Counted from the first letter of the stretch, positions 34,884 to 44,752 are shown. The stretch: 61,103 bases of DNA from Methylopumilus sp036567085 (GCA_036567085.1 DATCVG010000025.1:1-61103), one strand, 5' to 3'. A program made the numbers and translations. The notes: generated by a model not told the origin, from the sequence alone.

Positions 34884-36555
34884 ATCAAGAAAAATTGATC
34901 ATGCTGCTTTGAATATACTCGTTAATTCAGGACTAAATCCTCATTTGGCGAAGTTTTATTCAGCGCGCGGTATTAGGCATATTGACGATGCCACACTCTC
35001 TATTGAGAAAATTATTCCACCAGAAGCTTTAACTAACAACACATTAATGGCATCGATCTTAGCAGATGCTATTTTAAAAAAACAAAAAATTCTTATTATT
35101 GGTGATTATGATACGGACGGTGCAACCTCGACGGCTGTTGGAGTAAGGGCTCTCAAAATGATGGGTGCTAATGTAGATTATTTGGTACCTAATCGATTTG
35201 AATTTGGTTATGGTTTAACACCTGAAATTGTTGATTTAGCAAAAGAAAAAAATCCTAATATTATTATTACTGTTGATAATGGTATTGCAAGTGTTGAAGG
35301 TGTAAATCAAGCTAATCAGTATGGTATCGATGTTTTAGTTACAGATCATCATCTTCCCAGCGACACATTACCTCGCGCCAAATGTATTGTGAATCCTAAT
35401 CAGCATGGTTGTAATTTCCCAAGTAAATATCTATGTGGTGTAGGCGTTATTTTTTATGTGATGTTAGCTTTAAGAGCAGAGCTTCGAAAAAGAGATTATT
35501 TTAAAGGCCATACAGAACCTAACTTAATGCATTTAATAGATCTTGTGGCTTTAGGTACAGTTGCAGATTTAGTCCCGTTAGATCGAAATAATCGTACTTT
35601 AGTTGATTATGGTATTCGAAGAATTAGATCAGGACAGGCCAATCCTGGTATTAGAGCGCTCATGGCATTAAATAAAAAAAATCCATCACAATTTCGTACT
35701 TCTGATCTAGCTTTTAGTATTGCACCAAGACTCAATGCTGCAGGAAGGCTGGACGATATGACCTTGGGTATACAATGTCTTTTATCTGAAAGTTATGAAG
35801 ATGCGCGTTTTATTGCATCATCACTTGAAAATTTAAATCTCAAAAGAAGATCAATTGAATCCCAAATGAAAGATGGTGCTTCAATTCAACTTCATGACGT
35901 GAATTGTGAAGAGAAATTTAGTATCACACTTTATGATCCCACTTGGCATCAGGGAGTGATTGGGATTATTGCATCTCGTATTAAAGATAAATATCATCGC
36001 CCTGTGATTGTGTTTGCTAAATCTGATGAAGGCATTCTTAAAGGCTCTGGTCGATCTATTCAATCACTTCATTTAAGAGATGCTCTCGATCTTGTATCAA
36101 AAAAAGATCCAAATATTCTTATTACATTCGGCGGCCATGCTATGGCAGCAGGACTCACTATTAAAGAAGCAGATTTTGATCATTTTGTTCAATTATTTGA
36201 GGAAACTGTAAAAGGACTAATTTCAGCAGATGATCTTGAATTAACAATTGAAGTAGATGATGCGCTTAATTTTTCAGAAGTCACCTATGAAGATATAGAG
36301 CATATTAACGCACAAGTATGGGGGCAAGGTTTCCCCCTTCCTATCTTTGAAGGTGAGTTTGAGGTCGTTGAGCAAAAAATCCTTGCAGATAAACATTTAA
36401 AGTTAAATCTTCTCTTACAAAATAAAGTGTTTGAAGCTATTTATTTTAATCATAGTGAACACCTTCCTCGTAAGATAAAAGCGATCTATCAGGTTGATTC
36501 TAATGAGTTTAATGGTAATAAAAAAATTCAAATTCAATTAAGAATGCTCTCTTAA
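34873..36555 (+). CDS. recJ: Single-stranded-DNA-specific exonuclease RecJ
   Basis: 5'-3' single-strand DNA exonuclease of the DHH phosphoesterase superfamily, acting in recombination and mismatch repair. The N-terminal metal sites are IGDYDTDGATST and the DHH motif in LVTDHHLPS. ALGTVADLVPL and the SIAPRLNAAGRLDDM segment follow, and the DHHA1 domain has ITFGGHAMAAGLTI. At 560 residues it is normal. Its start overlaps the rpfE-like gene by 11 nt. No terminator is visible after it. Confidence 0.96.
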   Translation: MFIKSRKIDHAALNILVNSGLNPHLAKFYSARGIRHIDDATLSIEKIIPPEALTNNTLMASILADAILKKQKILIIGDYDTDGATSTAVGVRALKMMGANVDYLVPNRFEFGYGLTPEIVDLAKEKNPNIIITVDNGIASVEGVNQANQYGIDVLVTDHHLPSDTLPRAKCIVNPNQHGCNFPSKYLCGVGVIFYVMLALRAELRKRDYFKGHTEPNLMHLIDLVALGTVADLVPLDRNNRTLVDYGIRRIRSGQANPGIRALMALNKKNPSQFRTSDLAFSIAPRLNAAGRLDDMTLGIQCLLSESYEDARFIASSLENLNLKRRSIESQMKDGASIQLHDVNCEEKFSITLYDPTWHQGVIGIIASRIKDKYHRPVIVFAKSDEGILKGSGRSIQSLHLRDALDLVSKKDPNILITFGGHAMAAGLTIKEADFDHFVQLFEETVKGLISADDLELTIEVDDALNFSEVTYEDIEHINAQVWGQGFPLPIFEGEFEVVEQKILADKHLKLNLLLQNKVFEAIYFNHSEHLPRKIKAIYQVDSNEFNGNKKIQIQLRMLS

Positions 36556-36570
36556 AGAGATATCCTAGAA

Positions 36571-36599
36571 TTGCCCATCTAGCGCCAACAAAGTAAAAT
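36571..36599 (+). promoter_or_regulatory. Probable promoter for tpiA and the downstream nuo run
   Basis: TTGCCC (36571-36576), a 17-nt spacer and TAAAAT (36594-36599) lie in the 69-bp gap between recJ and tpiA, 25 bp upstream of the tpiA ATG. The -35 matches the consensus at four of six positions. It is the only clear promoter candidate before the long tpiA-to-nuoN run. Confidence 0.5.
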
Positions 36600-36624
36600 T
36601 CAACAAACTATTTAAGAGAGTGTC

Positions 36625-37377
36625 ATGAGACGTAAAATCGTTGTTGGTAATTGGAAAATGAATGGTTCTTTGGCATCTAACGAATCACTCCTTAAAGCCT
36701 TAACAGAAAAGATACCTCAAACAATCCCAGTGGACATCGTGGTATGCGCTGCTTATCCCTACTTATTTCAAACGCAATCCTACCTTAAAAATTCACCAAT
36801 TCGTTGGGGTGCTCAGAATGTGGCTAAATTCGAATCAGGAGCTTTTACAGGTGAAGTGAGTGTTTCTATGCTCAAAGAGTTTGGTGTAAGTTATGTGATC
36901 ATTGGCCATTCTGAAAGAAGTACTGCTTACTGTGAATCTGATGAAAATATTGCTACTAAATTTATGATGGTAAAAAAAGCAGGTATGACGCCGATTCTCT
37001 GTGTAGGTGAAACTTTGATTGAGCGAGAAGCTGGCATTATGGAAAAAGTTGTTTCTAAACAGCTTGATACTATTATTGAAATGTATGGCGAAGAAATATT
37101 TGATGGGGCTGTGATTGCTTATGAGCCTGTATGGGCAATTGGTACTGATTTGGCTGCATCTCCTGAGCAAGCCCAAGCAATGCATCAATTTATTCGTGAG
37201 AAATTATCTTCAAATACCAAGGTCGTAAAGAGCCTTAAAATCATCTATGGAGGGAGCGTAAACCCTCAAAATGCGTTACAATTATTCTCTATGCCAGACG
37301 TAGACGGCGGACTCGTAGGACGCGCTTCTTTAAATGCGAGTGATTTTGAGTCTATTTGTCATTCGGCTGAAATATAA
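36625..37377 (+). CDS. tpiA: Triosephosphate isomerase
   Basis: TIM-barrel enzyme interconverting dihydroxyacetone phosphate and glyceraldehyde 3-phosphate. The start VVGNWKMNGS contains the catalytic lysine region. The electrophilic His is in IIGHSERS and the catalytic Glu in AYEPVWAIGT, and the phosphate loop IYGGSVNPQNA and GGLVGRASL are intact. At 250 residues it is normal. It leads tpiA-secG-tRNA-Leu-nuo, the common betaproteobacterial order. Confidence 0.97.
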   Translation: MRRKIVVGNWKMNGSLASNESLLKALTEKIPQTIPVDIVVCAAYPYLFQTQSYLKNSPIRWGAQNVAKFESGAFTGEVSVSMLKEFGVSYVIIGHSERSTAYCESDENIATKFMMVKKAGMTPILCVGETLIEREAGIMEKVVSKQLDTIIEMYGEEIFDGAVIAYEPVWAIGTDLAASPEQAQAMHQFIREKLSSNTKVVKSLKIIYGGSVNPQNALQLFSMPDVDGGLVGRASLNASDFESICHSAEI

Positions 37378-37395
37378 ATCAAAGAAAATAGGATT

Positions 37396-37746
37396 ATGGA
37401 AAATTTATTAACAATTATTCATGTGATTGCATGTTTAGGTGTCATTGGTTTAGTGCTTATGCAACACGGCAAGGGTGCTGATATGGGCGCAGCCTTTGGA
37501 AGTGGCTCTTCAGGAAGTTTGTTTGGCGTAAGCGGCTCATCTAATTTTTTAAGCAGAACAACAGCAATATTTGTTTTAGTCTTTTTTCTAACCAGTATTG
37601 CTTTGGCGTTTATTGCAGGTCAAAAATCAGGCACTGGAAGTGTGGTGAAAGCAACTGAGTCATCAGAAGTTCAAAAACCTTCTGAAACTAAAAGTGGTGA
37701 AGCTCAGTCCAAAACATCAAGTGGTGCTCAGAACATCCCAAAATAG
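37396..37746 (+). CDS. secG: Protein-export membrane protein SecG
   Basis: Small subunit of the SecYEG translocon. Two membrane helices flank a glycine- and serine-rich cytoplasmic loop (VLMQHGKGADMGAAFGSGSSGSLFG), the family signature. The C-terminal tail of about 35 residues is rich in S, T, E and K. At 116 residues it is normal. It follows tpiA by 18 bp and precedes tRNA-Leu(GAG) by 19 bp. Confidence 0.95.
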   Translation: MENLLTIIHVIACLGVIGLVLMQHGKGADMGAAFGSGSSGSLFGVSGSSNFLSRTTAIFVLVFFLTSIALAFIAGQKSGTGSVVKATESSEVQKPSETKSGEAQSKTSSGAQNIPK

Positions 37747-37765
37747 AGACTGTTAAATCTATAAA

Positions 37766-37850
37766 GCCGTCGTGGTGGAATTGGTAGACACGCTATCTTG
37801 AGGGGGTAGTGACGAAAGTCGTGAGAGTTCGAGTCTCTCCGACGGCACCA
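37766..37850 (+). tRNA. tRNA-Leu(GAG)
   Basis: An 85-nt class II tRNA with acceptor stem GCCGTCG/CGACGGC, anticodon GAG at 37800-37802 in the loop of the CTATC/GGTAG stem, a long variable arm, the TTCGA T-loop and encoded CCA. It lies between secG and nuoA, with no terminator on either side, so it must be cut out of a longer mRNA or have an internal promoter. Confidence 0.96.
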
Positions 37851-37890
37851 AATTAAGAAAATCATGCAGTATTTTTTTTAAGGAATCGTT

Positions 37891-38247
37891 GTGCTGGAAA
37901 ATTATTTTCCAATTTTGTTATTTATATGCGTAGGACTTGCGGTTGGGGCAGGACCTCTTCTTATCGGTAGTATTCTCTCACCTAATAAACCTGATAGCGA
38001 GAAAAATTCTCCCTACGAGTGTGGTTTCGAAGCATTTGAAGATGCGCGCATGAAATTTGATGTGCGATATTACCTTGTGGCTATTCTTTTTATTTTATTT
38101 GATCTTGAAATAACATTCCTTTTTCCTTGGGCGGTAGTCATTCAAAAAATTGGTATCTTTGGATTTATTGCGATGATGATTTTCTTAGCTATTTTGGTGG
38201 TTGGTTTTATTTACGAATGGATGAAAGGTGCCCTTGATTGGGAATAG
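37891..38247 (+). CDS. nuoA: NADH-quinone oxidoreductase subunit A
   Basis: Membrane-arm subunit of complex I at the junction with the peripheral arm. Three membrane helices and the conserved SPYECGFEAFEDARMKFDVRYYLVAILFI loop (quinone-site loop with its cysteine) identify it. It starts at GTG 37891, preceded by AAGGA. At 118 residues it is normal. First of the complete nuoA-N cluster; spacing to nuoB is 3 bp. Confidence 0.95.
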   Translation: MLENYFPILLFICVGLAVGAGPLLIGSILSPNKPDSEKNSPYECGFEAFEDARMKFDVRYYLVAILFILFDLEITFLFPWAVVIQKIGIFGFIAMMIFLAILVVGFIYEWMKGALDWE

Positions 38248-38250
38248 CGA

Positions 38251-38727
38251 ATGAGCATTGAAGGCATCATGGAAAAAGGATTTGTCACCACAAATCTAGA
38301 TACTCTTATCAATTACACACGCACAGGCTCTTTATGGCCTATGACTTTCGGACTTGCATGTTGCGCAGTAGAGATGATGCATGCAGGAGCGGCACGATAT
38401 GACTTAGATCGATTCGGTATTGTATTTAGACCTAGTCCAAGGCAGTCCGATGTCATGATTGTAGCTGGCACACTAGTCAATAAAATGGCGCCCGCATTAA
38501 GGAAGGTTTACGATCAAATGGCAGAGCCACGTTGGGTTATTTCGATGGGTTCTTGTGCAAATGGCGGTGGTTATTATCACTACTCTTATTCAGTCGTTCG
38601 TGGTTGCGATCGTATTGTGCCAGTAGATGTTTATGTGCCCGGTTGTCCACCAACAGCTGAAGCCCTTATGTTTGGGATTATTCAGCTTCAAAATAAAATT
38701 AAACGTACCAATACGATTGCGCGTTAA
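38251..38727 (+). CDS. nuoB: NADH-quinone oxidoreductase subunit B
   Basis: Peripheral subunit carrying the terminal 4Fe-4S cluster N2 that passes electrons to quinone. Cluster ligands are the adjacent cysteines in GLACCAVEMM, one in SMGSCANGGG and one in YVPGCPPTAEA. The quinone-site helix AARYDLDRFG is conserved. At 158 residues it is normal. Its stop abuts the nuoC ATG directly. Confidence 0.97.
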   Translation: MSIEGIMEKGFVTTNLDTLINYTRTGSLWPMTFGLACCAVEMMHAGAARYDLDRFGIVFRPSPRQSDVMIVAGTLVNKMAPALRKVYDQMAEPRWVISMGSCANGGGYYHYSYSVVRGCDRIVPVDVYVPGCPPTAEALMFGIIQLQNKIKRTNTIAR

Positions 38728-39324
38728 ATGACGAACTCAGTCGAAATATTACTTAAAGAAATAAAGTCGACTTTTGGTAAAGAAGTAAGCCACACATTCA
38801 TTGAGCATAATGAACTCACAATCGAAGTAAAAATCGATGATCTTTTAGCCATTTTAAAAACTTTAAAACAACACAAAGCATTTCAATTTAAACAATTGAT
38901 TGATCTTTGCGGCGTTGACTATAAAGATTATGGTGAAGGCACTTGGACCAAACCTCGTTTTGCTCTGGTATATCATTTCTTATCCATCGAACATAACCAC
39001 CGTATTCGAGTAAGAACTTTCTCTAAAGAAGAAAATTTTCCATTATTTCCGTCAGTAATAGATTTATGGCCAGCTGCCAATTGGTATGAACGAGAAGCTT
39101 TCGATTTGTTTGGTTTTATGTTTACTGATCACCCGGATTTAAGACGCATACTTACAGATTACGGATTCGTAGGCTATCCATTCCGTAAAGATTTTCCGAT
39201 GATTGGTAAGGTTGAAATGCGTTATGACGATGTGCAAAAACGTGTTGTTTATCAACCTGTGTCAATTGAAGAAAGAAATAATGTGCCACGTATCATTCGT
39301 GAAGAAGGTTTCCATAATGGCTGA
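38728..39324 (+). CDS. nuoC: NADH-quinone oxidoreductase subunit C
   Basis: The 30-kDa peripheral subunit of complex I, structural and paired with NuoD. The diagnostic segment is WPAANWYEREAFDLFGFMFTDHPDLRRILTDYGF, followed by GYPFRKDFP. At 198 residues it is a separate protein, not the NuoCD fusion of E. coli, as expected for a betaproteobacterium. Its last 8 nt overlap nuoD. Confidence 0.97.
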   Translation: MTNSVEILLKEIKSTFGKEVSHTFIEHNELTIEVKIDDLLAILKTLKQHKAFQFKQLIDLCGVDYKDYGEGTWTKPRFALVYHFLSIEHNHRIRVRTFSKEENFPLFPSVIDLWPAANWYEREAFDLFGFMFTDHPDLRRILTDYGFVGYPFRKDFPMIGKVEMRYDDVQKRVVYQPVSIEERNNVPRIIREEGFHNG

Positions 39325-40567
39325 GATTAGAAACTACACGATGAATTTTGGTCCACAACACCCTGCAGCGCACGGTGTGTTACGTTTAGTATTAGAGCTT
39401 GATGGTGAAGTCATTCAGCGTGCAGATCCTCATATTGGACTCCTTCATCGCGGTACGGAAAAATTAGCTGAAAATAGAACATACTTACAAACCGTTCCTT
39501 ATATGGACCGCTTAGATTACGTATCTATGATGGCGAATGAACACGCGTATGTTCTAGCTATTGAAAAATTATTGAATATAGATGTTCCCATGCGCGCTCA
39601 ATATATTCGTGTCATGTTTGATGAAATTACCCGCATCTTAAATCATTTGTTATGGCTAGGAGCTCATGCGCTTGATGTTGGCGCTATGACTGTATTTTTA
39701 TATGCATTCCGCGAAAGAGAAGATCTTTTTGATTGTTACGAGGCTGCATCTGGCGCCAGAATGCATGCAGCATACTATCGTCCCGGTGGTGTTTATCGCG
39801 ACCTACCTGATCGTATGCCTCAATATGAATCGACTTTTAAAAATAAAAAAGAATTAGATGACCTAAATCAAAATCGCAGTGGTTCACTATTAGACTTCAT
39901 TGAAGATTTTTCAAATCGCTTTCCAAAATATGTAGATGAATATGAAACATTATTAACAGACAATCGTATTTGGAAACAGCGCACAGTCGGTATTGGCGTT
40001 GTTGATCCTGATCGTGCCATAGCTCTTGGTATGACAGGCCCTATGTTAAGGGGCTCAGGTATTGCTTGGGATTTAAGAAAAAAACAACCTTACGAAGTTT
40101 ACGATCAACTTGATTTTGATATACCCGTGGGTGTGAATGGTGATTGTTACGATCGATACCTTGTTCGCATCGAAGAATTTAGACAATCTAATCGTATTAT
40201 TAAACAGTGCGTTGACTGGCTCAGAAAAAATCCAGGCCCAGTCATTAGTGACAATCACAAAGTAGCCCCACCTCCTCGCGCTGCTATGAAAGAAGATATG
40301 GAGGCGATGATTCATCACTTTAAATTATTTACAGAAGGCTTCCATATTCCGCCAAGTGAAGCTTATGCAGCAGTTGAACATCCTAAAGGTGAATTCGGCA
40401 TTTATTTAATTTCGGATGGTGCAAACAAACCTTACCGCTTAAAGATTCGCGCTCCAGGTTTTCCTCATTTAGCAGCTTTAGATGAAATGACGCGAGGTCA
40501 TATGATTTCTGACTTAGTGGCCATTATTGGTACGCAAGATATTGTATTTGGCGAGATTGATCGATAA
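39317..40567 (+). CDS. nuoD: NADH-quinone oxidoreductase subunit D
   Basis: The 49-kDa subunit that forms the quinone-binding cavity with NuoB and descends from hydrogenase large subunits. FGPQHPAAHGVLRLVLELDGE at the start and the quinone-site His/Tyr context HRGTEKL are conserved, as are EYEGA-type glycine loops and the GFPHLAALDEMTRGHMISDLVAIIGTQDIVFGEIDR C-terminus. The start is the ATG at 39317 overlapping nuoC by 8 nt; a longer frame from 39203 lies inside nuoC. 416 residues. Confidence 0.97.
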   Translation: MAEIRNYTMNFGPQHPAAHGVLRLVLELDGEVIQRADPHIGLLHRGTEKLAENRTYLQTVPYMDRLDYVSMMANEHAYVLAIEKLLNIDVPMRAQYIRVMFDEITRILNHLLWLGAHALDVGAMTVFLYAFREREDLFDCYEAASGARMHAAYYRPGGVYRDLPDRMPQYESTFKNKKELDDLNQNRSGSLLDFIEDFSNRFPKYVDEYETLLTDNRIWKQRTVGIGVVDPDRAIALGMTGPMLRGSGIAWDLRKKQPYEVYDQLDFDIPVGVNGDCYDRYLVRIEEFRQSNRIIKQCVDWLRKNPGPVISDNHKVAPPPRAAMKEDMEAMIHHFKLFTEGFHIPPSEAYAAVEHPKGEFGIYLISDGANKPYRLKIRAPGFPHLAALDEMTRGHMISDLVAIIGTQDIVFGEIDR

Positions 40568-40569
40568 AA

Positions 40570-41043
40570 ATGATACACGCTGACGACATTAAATTAATTG
40601 ATAAAGAATTAAAGAAGTTTCCGGATAACCAAAAACAATCTGCAGTGATTTCTGCTTTACGTATTGTTCAAACACGATATGGTTGGCTATCTCATGAACA
40701 TATTTCTGATGTTGCTCATTATCTCGGTATGCCGGAAATTGCTGTGATGGAAGTTGCCACTTTTTATAACATGTTCAATTTAGAATCAAAAGGTAAGTAC
40801 CAAATTACGGTATGCACCAATATTTCATGCATGTTAAGAAATTCAGATGAAATTGTGCAGCACCTAGAAAAAAAATTAGGCATTAGTTTTGGTGAAGTCT
40901 CTAAAGATAAAAAGTTCTCTCTTAAAGAAGGGGAGTGTATGGGCGCTTGCGGCGGTGCACCTTTATGCCTAATTAATAACCACAGCATGCATGAACACTT
41001 AACAACTGAAAAAATTGACAAGCTTTTAGCGAGCCTTAAATAA
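40570..41043 (+). CDS. nuoE: NADH-quinone oxidoreductase subunit E
   Basis: The 24-kDa thioredoxin-fold subunit with 2Fe-2S cluster N1a in the NADH-dehydrogenase module. Cluster cysteines are in VCTNISCML and in GECMGACGGAPLC. The N-terminal helical part contains IVQTRYGWLS, a family feature. At 157 residues it is normal. Its stop abuts the nuoF ATG. Confidence 0.96.
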   Translation: MIHADDIKLIDKELKKFPDNQKQSAVISALRIVQTRYGWLSHEHISDVAHYLGMPEIAVMEVATFYNMFNLESKGKYQITVCTNISCMLRNSDEIVQHLEKKLGISFGEVSKDKKFSLKEGECMGACGGAPLCLINNHSMHEHLTTEKIDKLLASLK

Positions 41044-42363
41044 ATGGTAAAGCAAATCGACATCATTAAGCCATCAAAAATTTTTCCTAATCAAGATTTG
41101 GTTTGTTTAAGAACTATGGTTCATGATGATCCAGGTTCTATCGAGACTTATTTAAAAGTAGGTGGGTATGAACAACTTAAAAAAATACTCAAAAAGAAAA
41201 TAAAGCCTGAAGCAATCTTAGCTGAATTAAAAACATCAGGACTGAGAGGTCGAGGTGGTGCGGGATTCCCAACGGCAATTAAATGGTCATTTATGTCGCG
41301 CGATTACGATGGTATGAAATATCTCGTCTGTAATTCAGATGAAGGCGAGCCTGGTACATTTAAAGATCGAGACATTCTAAGATATAACCCACATCAGCTT
41401 ATTGAAGGTATGCTCATCGCAGCTTATGTAATGGGCACGCGTGTAGGTTATAACTATATTCACGGCGAGATATGGCGTGAATACGAACTCTTTGAAAAAG
41501 CACTTGATGAAGCAAAAGACCACGGATTTTTAGGCGAAGACATTTTAGGATCAGATTTTAGTTTTGATTTATATGCAGTGCATGGTTATGGTGCTTACAT
41601 TTGTGGTGAAGAGACAGCGCTGATCGAATCGATCGAAGGAAAAAAAGGGCAACCGCGTTACAAACCACCATTCCCAGCAACTTATGGAATCTACGGCAAA
41701 CCTACAAATGTAAATAACACAGAAACATTTGCATCTGTGCCTTGGATCCTGGAGCACGGCGGTCAAGCATTCCAAGATTTAGGTGTTGAAAATTCCGGTG
41801 GCGTTAAATTATTTTCTGTATCAGGCCATGTGGAAAAGCCAGGTAATTATGAAATTAAAATGGGCACTCCTTTCAGTGAATTATTAGATATAGCTGGCGG
41901 TATTTGGCATCGCAGAAAATTAAAAGCGGTGATTCCGGGTGGCCCTTCCACAGCAGTTGTTCCCGCAGCGCTTATTGAAAATGCGACCATGGATTATGAC
42001 GGATTACAAAAAATTGGTTCGAGCTTAGGCGCGGGTTCCGTGATTATTATGGACGACTCTACCTGTATGGTCAGTGTACTAAAACGTCTTTCTTATTTCT
42101 TTTATGAAGAATCTTGTGGCCAATGTACACCGTGTCGTGAAGGTACAGGTTGGGTTTATCGTGTTATTAAAAGAATTGTGGATAGTAAAGGCACTATGGA
42201 AGATCTTGATCTTTTAACGGATGTCAGTAAAAAGATTTCTGGCAGAACTATATGCGCTTTGGGTGATGCAGCTGCCACACCCGTATTAAGTTTCATTAAA
42301 CATTTTAGACCTGAGTTTGAATATTTTATTCAATACGGGCATTCAATGGTTAAAGCTAAATGA
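41044..42363 (+). CDS. nuoF: NADH-quinone oxidoreductase subunit F
   Basis: The 51-kDa subunit that binds NADH and FMN and holds 4Fe-4S cluster N3. The NADH-binding loop is LRGRGGAGFPTAIKW, the FMN site NSDEGEPGTFKDRDIL, and cluster cysteines are in ESCGQCTPCREG plus a later one in GRTICALGD. At 439 residues it is normal. It overlaps nuoG by 4 nt. Confidence 0.97.
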   Translation: MVKQIDIIKPSKIFPNQDLVCLRTMVHDDPGSIETYLKVGGYEQLKKILKKKIKPEAILAELKTSGLRGRGGAGFPTAIKWSFMSRDYDGMKYLVCNSDEGEPGTFKDRDILRYNPHQLIEGMLIAAYVMGTRVGYNYIHGEIWREYELFEKALDEAKDHGFLGEDILGSDFSFDLYAVHGYGAYICGEETALIESIEGKKGQPRYKPPFPATYGIYGKPTNVNNTETFASVPWILEHGGQAFQDLGVENSGGVKLFSVSGHVEKPGNYEIKMGTPFSELLDIAGGIWHRRKLKAVIPGGPSTAVVPAALIENATMDYDGLQKIGSSLGAGSVIIMDDSTCMVSVLKRLSYFFYEESCGQCTPCREGTGWVYRVIKRIVDSKGTMEDLDLLTDVSKKISGRTICALGDAAATPVLSFIKHFRPEFEYFIQYGHSMVKAK

Positions 42364-44750
42364 CAATTACAATTGAAATTGATGGCAAGAAAATTGAAGT
42401 AGAAAAAAATACGACGATTATTGCTGCTGCAGATAAAGCAGGTATTCCAATTCCTCGCTTTTGTTACCATAAAAAATTATCGATCGCAGCAAATTGTCGT
42501 ATGTGTTTGGTTGATGTAGAGAAATTCAATAAACCGTTGCCGGCATGTGCTACGCAAGTTACTGATGGTATGAAAGTTTCAACCACATCTAAAATGGCTA
42601 CCGATGCGCAGCAAAGTGTCATGGAATTTTTGCTTATCAATCATCCACTAGATTGCCCGATTTGTGATCAAGGCGGCGAATGTGAATTGCAAGATACTGC
42701 AGTGGCTTTTGGTAGTGGTCAGACGCGTTACAAAGAAGAAAAACGAGTGGTATTTAATAAAAATATAGGCCCACTCATTTCGACAGATATGACGCGATGT
42801 ATTCAATGCACGCGATGTGTGAGATTTTTACAAGAAGTCGGCGGCATGATGGAGCTTGGCATGGTGGGTCGTGGTGAGCATTCAGAAATTACAGCTTATG
42901 TTGATCGCTCGATTCAGTCTGAACTCTCAGGCAATATTATCGATTTATGTCCTGTAGGCGCACTTACAAGTAAACCATTTAGATACAAAGCCCGCACCTG
43001 GGAGCTCATTAGAAGGCCTACTATAGCCCATCATGATAGTTTAGGTTCACCTCTTGAGGCGCATATTAAACAAAATAAAGTGATTCGAATGCTTCCTCGC
43101 GAAGATGAAGCAATCAATGAATGTTGGATTTCTGATCGCGATCGTTTTTCATATGAGGGGTTGAATAGCGAAGACCGTTTGCAAGCTCCTATGATTAAAG
43201 AAAACGGGCAATGGAAAGAATCGGATTGGGAATCTGCATTAGCATTGATTAGCGAAAAACTAAAACATATTGTAGACCATGATGGCCCTGAAACATTGGG
43301 CATCCTCATATCACCGCAAAGCACGATTGAGGAAGGCATCTTAGCTAAGAAAATAAGCAACACTTTAAATTCGCCTCATATTGATCATCGTATTCGTCAA
43401 TCTGATTTTTCATTGGAGCATCAAGGTTCGCCATGGTTAGGAAGTCATATTGATGCGATCGGTCATTTTGATCAATATCTTTTGATTGGGAGCAACATAA
43501 GAAATGAACAGCCACTTTTGACTTCAAGAATTCGTAAGTCTGTAAATCAAGGTGCAAATCTTTTCGTAGTTAATTCAGTTGATGCAGATCCTCTCATGAC
43601 GGTATCTGAAAAGTTGATTCAAGCTTCTCATAAACTTCCTCACGCACTCGCAAAAGTTTTGAAATCAATGACAGAATTAAAAGGTGTATTAAGAAAAGAT
43701 ATTAAATTTATAAAAGCTGATATTAAAAAAATTAAAACCGACAAAGTAAGTGATGGAATAGCCCAGCATCTAATGAAAAATGTTTTAGCTGGCAGAAAAA
43801 ATAACACATCTATATTGCTTGGCCAAATAGCTCAAGAACATCCAGACTTCTCGACTATTTATAAGCTTGCTTTTGAAATTTCAAAATTATCTCAAGCGAC
43901 TTTTGGTGTTTTACCCACATATGCAAATAGCGTAGGACTTCATGCTGTTAATGTGCTTCCAGAAAGAGGGGGTTTAAATGCATATGCGATGTTGGAGAAA
44001 AAATTAAAGGCCTATATTCTTTTAAATGTTGAGCCTCAACTAGACACATCGAATGCACAATTAATGCAAGATGCAATTACTTCTTCAGACTTCACTGTGG
44101 CACTAAGTTCTTACAATTCGAAATATCTTAAAAATGTAGATGTACTTTTACCAGTCTCACCATTTACAGAATCGTCCGGTACGATTATTAACATGGAAGG
44201 CCGAGTACAAAGTTATGCTGCTGTGACGCAATCTTTAGGTCAATCGAGACCAGCCTGGAAAGTATTAAGGGTATTAGCCAATCATCTTAACTTAAAGGGA
44301 TTTGATTACGAATCGAGTTTAGATGTCAAAGAAGAGCATATGAAATCTAAAAATCAATTCATTTCAAAAGAACTTTCTAATGCAATTGATATTTCAAATA
44401 ATTACAAAATATCTACCACGAAGCCTAAGCAATTCTCGCGCATTGGCGAAATACATCAATATCGTGTGGATCCTATTGTAAGAAGAGCTTCATCTCTTCA
44501 AATAGCGATTCAAAAATCAAAAGCGTTTGCGAAACTAAACCCGATAGAGATGAAGTCATTAAGACTTAAAGGAAATGACAAAATTAATATTACACAAGGT
44601 AATCAATCAATCAATCTTGTTGTGATAGAAGATGTAAGTATCCCAGAAGGATCTATTTATATACCAAGCGGTATCGATGAAACGGCAAATCTGTCTGATA
44701 TTTATGGTGATGTTACCGTTAAAAAAATAACTTTAAGGAGTGCATCTTAA
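42360..44750 (+). CDS. nuoG: NADH-quinone oxidoreductase subunit G
   Basis: The 75-kDa subunit with several iron-sulfur clusters in the peripheral arm. The N-terminal 2Fe-2S ferredoxin domain has FCYHKKLSIAANCRMC. Then come the HxxxCxxC motif HPLDCPICDQGGECELQD and CIQCTRCVRF, followed by a molybdopterin-oxidoreductase-like domain from about residue 215. The latter is degenerate, as is usual for NuoG. At 796 residues it is in the betaproteobacterial range. Its C-terminal domain is the least conserved part. Confidence 0.96.
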   Translation: MTITIEIDGKKIEVEKNTTIIAAADKAGIPIPRFCYHKKLSIAANCRMCLVDVEKFNKPLPACATQVTDGMKVSTTSKMATDAQQSVMEFLLINHPLDCPICDQGGECELQDTAVAFGSGQTRYKEEKRVVFNKNIGPLISTDMTRCIQCTRCVRFLQEVGGMMELGMVGRGEHSEITAYVDRSIQSELSGNIIDLCPVGALTSKPFRYKARTWELIRRPTIAHHDSLGSPLEAHIKQNKVIRMLPREDEAINECWISDRDRFSYEGLNSEDRLQAPMIKENGQWKESDWESALALISEKLKHIVDHDGPETLGILISPQSTIEEGILAKKISNTLNSPHIDHRIRQSDFSLEHQGSPWLGSHIDAIGHFDQYLLIGSNIRNEQPLLTSRIRKSVNQGANLFVVNSVDADPLMTVSEKLIQASHKLPHALAKVLKSMTELKGVLRKDIKFIKADIKKIKTDKVSDGIAQHLMKNVLAGRKNNTSILLGQIAQEHPDFSTIYKLAFEISKLSQATFGVLPTYANSVGLHAVNVLPERGGLNAYAMLEKKLKAYILLNVEPQLDTSNAQLMQDAITSSDFTVALSSYNSKYLKNVDVLLPVSPFTESSGTIINMEGRVQSYAAVTQSLGQSRPAWKVLRVLANHLNLKGFDYESSLDVKEEHMKSKNQFISKELSNAIDISNNYKISTTKPKQFSRIGEIHQYRVDPIVRRASSLQIAIQKSKAFAKLNPIEMKSLRLKGNDKINITQGNQSINLVVIEDVSIPEGSIYIPSGIDETANLSDIYGDVTVKKITLRSAS

Positions 44751-44752
44751 AG

